This document shows, piece after piece, positions 5,556 through 6,081 of a DNA stretch of 6,081 nucleotides; the first letter of the stretch is position 1, and each line of letters starts with the position of its first letter. This DNA is from Nocardioidaceae bacterium. GTDB taxonomy: Bacteria > Actinomycetota > Actinomycetes > Propionibacteriales > Nocardioidaceae. The position numbers and the translations under genes were made by a program. A model generated the notes under the pieces. It was not told the DNA's origin. It made no database searches and saw only the letters and a program-made list of their open reading frames with translations. The stretch is taken from positions 1 to 6,081 of the forward strand of contig JACCUS010000032.1 of NCBI GenBank assembly GCA_013811715.1, read 5' to 3'.

Positions 5556-5904
5556 TCAGGCCAGGAGCTGGTCGATGTCGACGGTGAGGCGGCGATCGGC
5601 CAGTAGCACCTCGACGACGCCGGAGTCGTGCCTGCCGACGCGGTGGAAGGCGTTCTCGACGAGCGTGAACACATGCACCTCATGGTCGCGAGGGTCGACG
5701 ATCCAGTAGTCCCGCAACCCGATCTCGGCGTACTTGTTCGACTTCACTACGAGGTCGTGTGCAGAGCTGTTGATGGCGTTGCGTCGGGCTCGGGGACATC
5801 ACCAGCCGCCCGTCGACGTACTCTCCGCGCACGTCTTCGCCGAGACCCTCGTACTCCTGCCACGACATCGGCCGCCCCACCACCTCAGATGGTGCTGTGG
5901 ACAC
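5556..5904 (-). pseudogene. Uma2-family (DUF820) restriction-endonuclease-like gene, internally deleted and frameshifted
   Basis: The start is GTG 5904-5902 on the minus strand, with AGGAGGG four bases upstream (plus 5909-5915). It reads VSTAPSEVVGRPMSWQEYEG, then EDVRGEYVDGRLVMSPSPTQ, the standard Uma2 N-terminus. The frame then changes near 5755-5782, and the next frame gives HDLVVKSNKYAEIGLRDYWI, VDPRDHEVHVFTLVENAF and a C-terminus ending VDIDQLLA at TGA 5558-5556. Uma2 proteins are usually ~185-200 aa with a PD-(D/E)XK core in the middle. About 110 residues remain, so ~80 central residues, including the main catalytic acids, are gone. At the junction both 'RHQQ' (first frame) and 'NAIN' (second frame) resemble the family, so the exact breakpoint is uncertain. 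The product cannot be an active nuclease. Confidence 0.8.
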
Positions 5905-5948
5905 GATCCCTCCTTGCCCGGCGCGCGGGAAACCGTCTGAACGCCCAC

Positions 5949-5985
5949 CTGACCACCGCGTGGCGTCCGACATACTTTGGATGTG
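5949..5985 (+). promoter_or_regulatory. Predicted promoter with leaderless GTG start
   Basis: CTGACC (5949-5954, one mismatch to TTGACC) is separated by 16 bp from CATACT (5971-5976). GTG 5983 begins 7 nt after the -10, so the transcript would begin at the start codon. It faces away from the Uma2 relic in a 78-bp divergent gap. Confidence 0.45.
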
Positions 5986-6081
5986 CCTTGGACCGTGGAG
6001 CCGCTGCGCCGGCTCTCACATGACACCGTGGCCCGGTTGCGACTGCGCGGCCGCGCGGCTGCCGCCTGGACGCTGCGGCTC
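5983..6081 (+). CDS. Start of an unidentified protein, cut by window edge
   Basis: From GTG 5983 the frame stays open for 33 codons to the window end: VPWTVEPLRRLSHDTVARLR, then LRGRAAAAWTLRL. An Arg-rich amphipathic start followed by Ala/Leu residues could precede a membrane segment, as in FUSC-type membrane proteins, but 33 residues do not allow assignment. The predicted leaderless promoter supports this start. The overlapping ATG 5980 frame gives an implausibly Cys-rich peptide. Confidence 0.5.
   Translation, partial: MPWTVEPLRRLSHDTVARLRLRGRAAAAWTLRL

Overview
The window is GC-rich with GTC/CTG/GAC-type codon choice, frequent GTG starts and a B12-dependent ribonucleotide reductase. This points to a high-GC actinobacterium; I cannot name the genus from sequence alone.

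Layout. Positions 1-2357 hold the C-terminal 784 codons of nrdJ (class II ribonucleotide reductase), the only clear housekeeping gene. From 2358 to about 5982 lies an accessory stretch of small modules and wreckage. It contains: a ~22-bp-spaced triple repeat resembling a transposase-binding insertion-sequence end (2376-2447); a truncated N-terminal fragment of a helicase-like protein with a 26-bp tandem duplication (2520-2825); a two-gene DUF433 antitoxin / PIN-like toxin module (2860-3899); a frameshifted gene of unknown function (3971-4553); a mntA-hepT (MNT-HEPN) toxin-antitoxin operon with an 8-bp overlap (4731-5529); and, on the opposite strand, a Uma2-type (DUF820) nuclease pseudogene that has lost its central catalytic part (5556-5904). 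A new gene starts at 5983, apparently leaderless, and runs off the window.

How the parts relate. The region reads as a small defence/toxin-antitoxin island parked directly behind the nrdJ stop codon. Two toxin-antitoxin pairs, both ribonuclease-type by family, are intact, while the flanking helicase-like, unknown and Uma2 genes are broken. Short tandem duplications (26 bp, 7 bp, 7 bp) recur across the broken parts. The intact modules fit selection for addiction or phage-defence function while the surrounding cargo decays. I found no tRNA, rRNA, CRISPR array or intact transposase.
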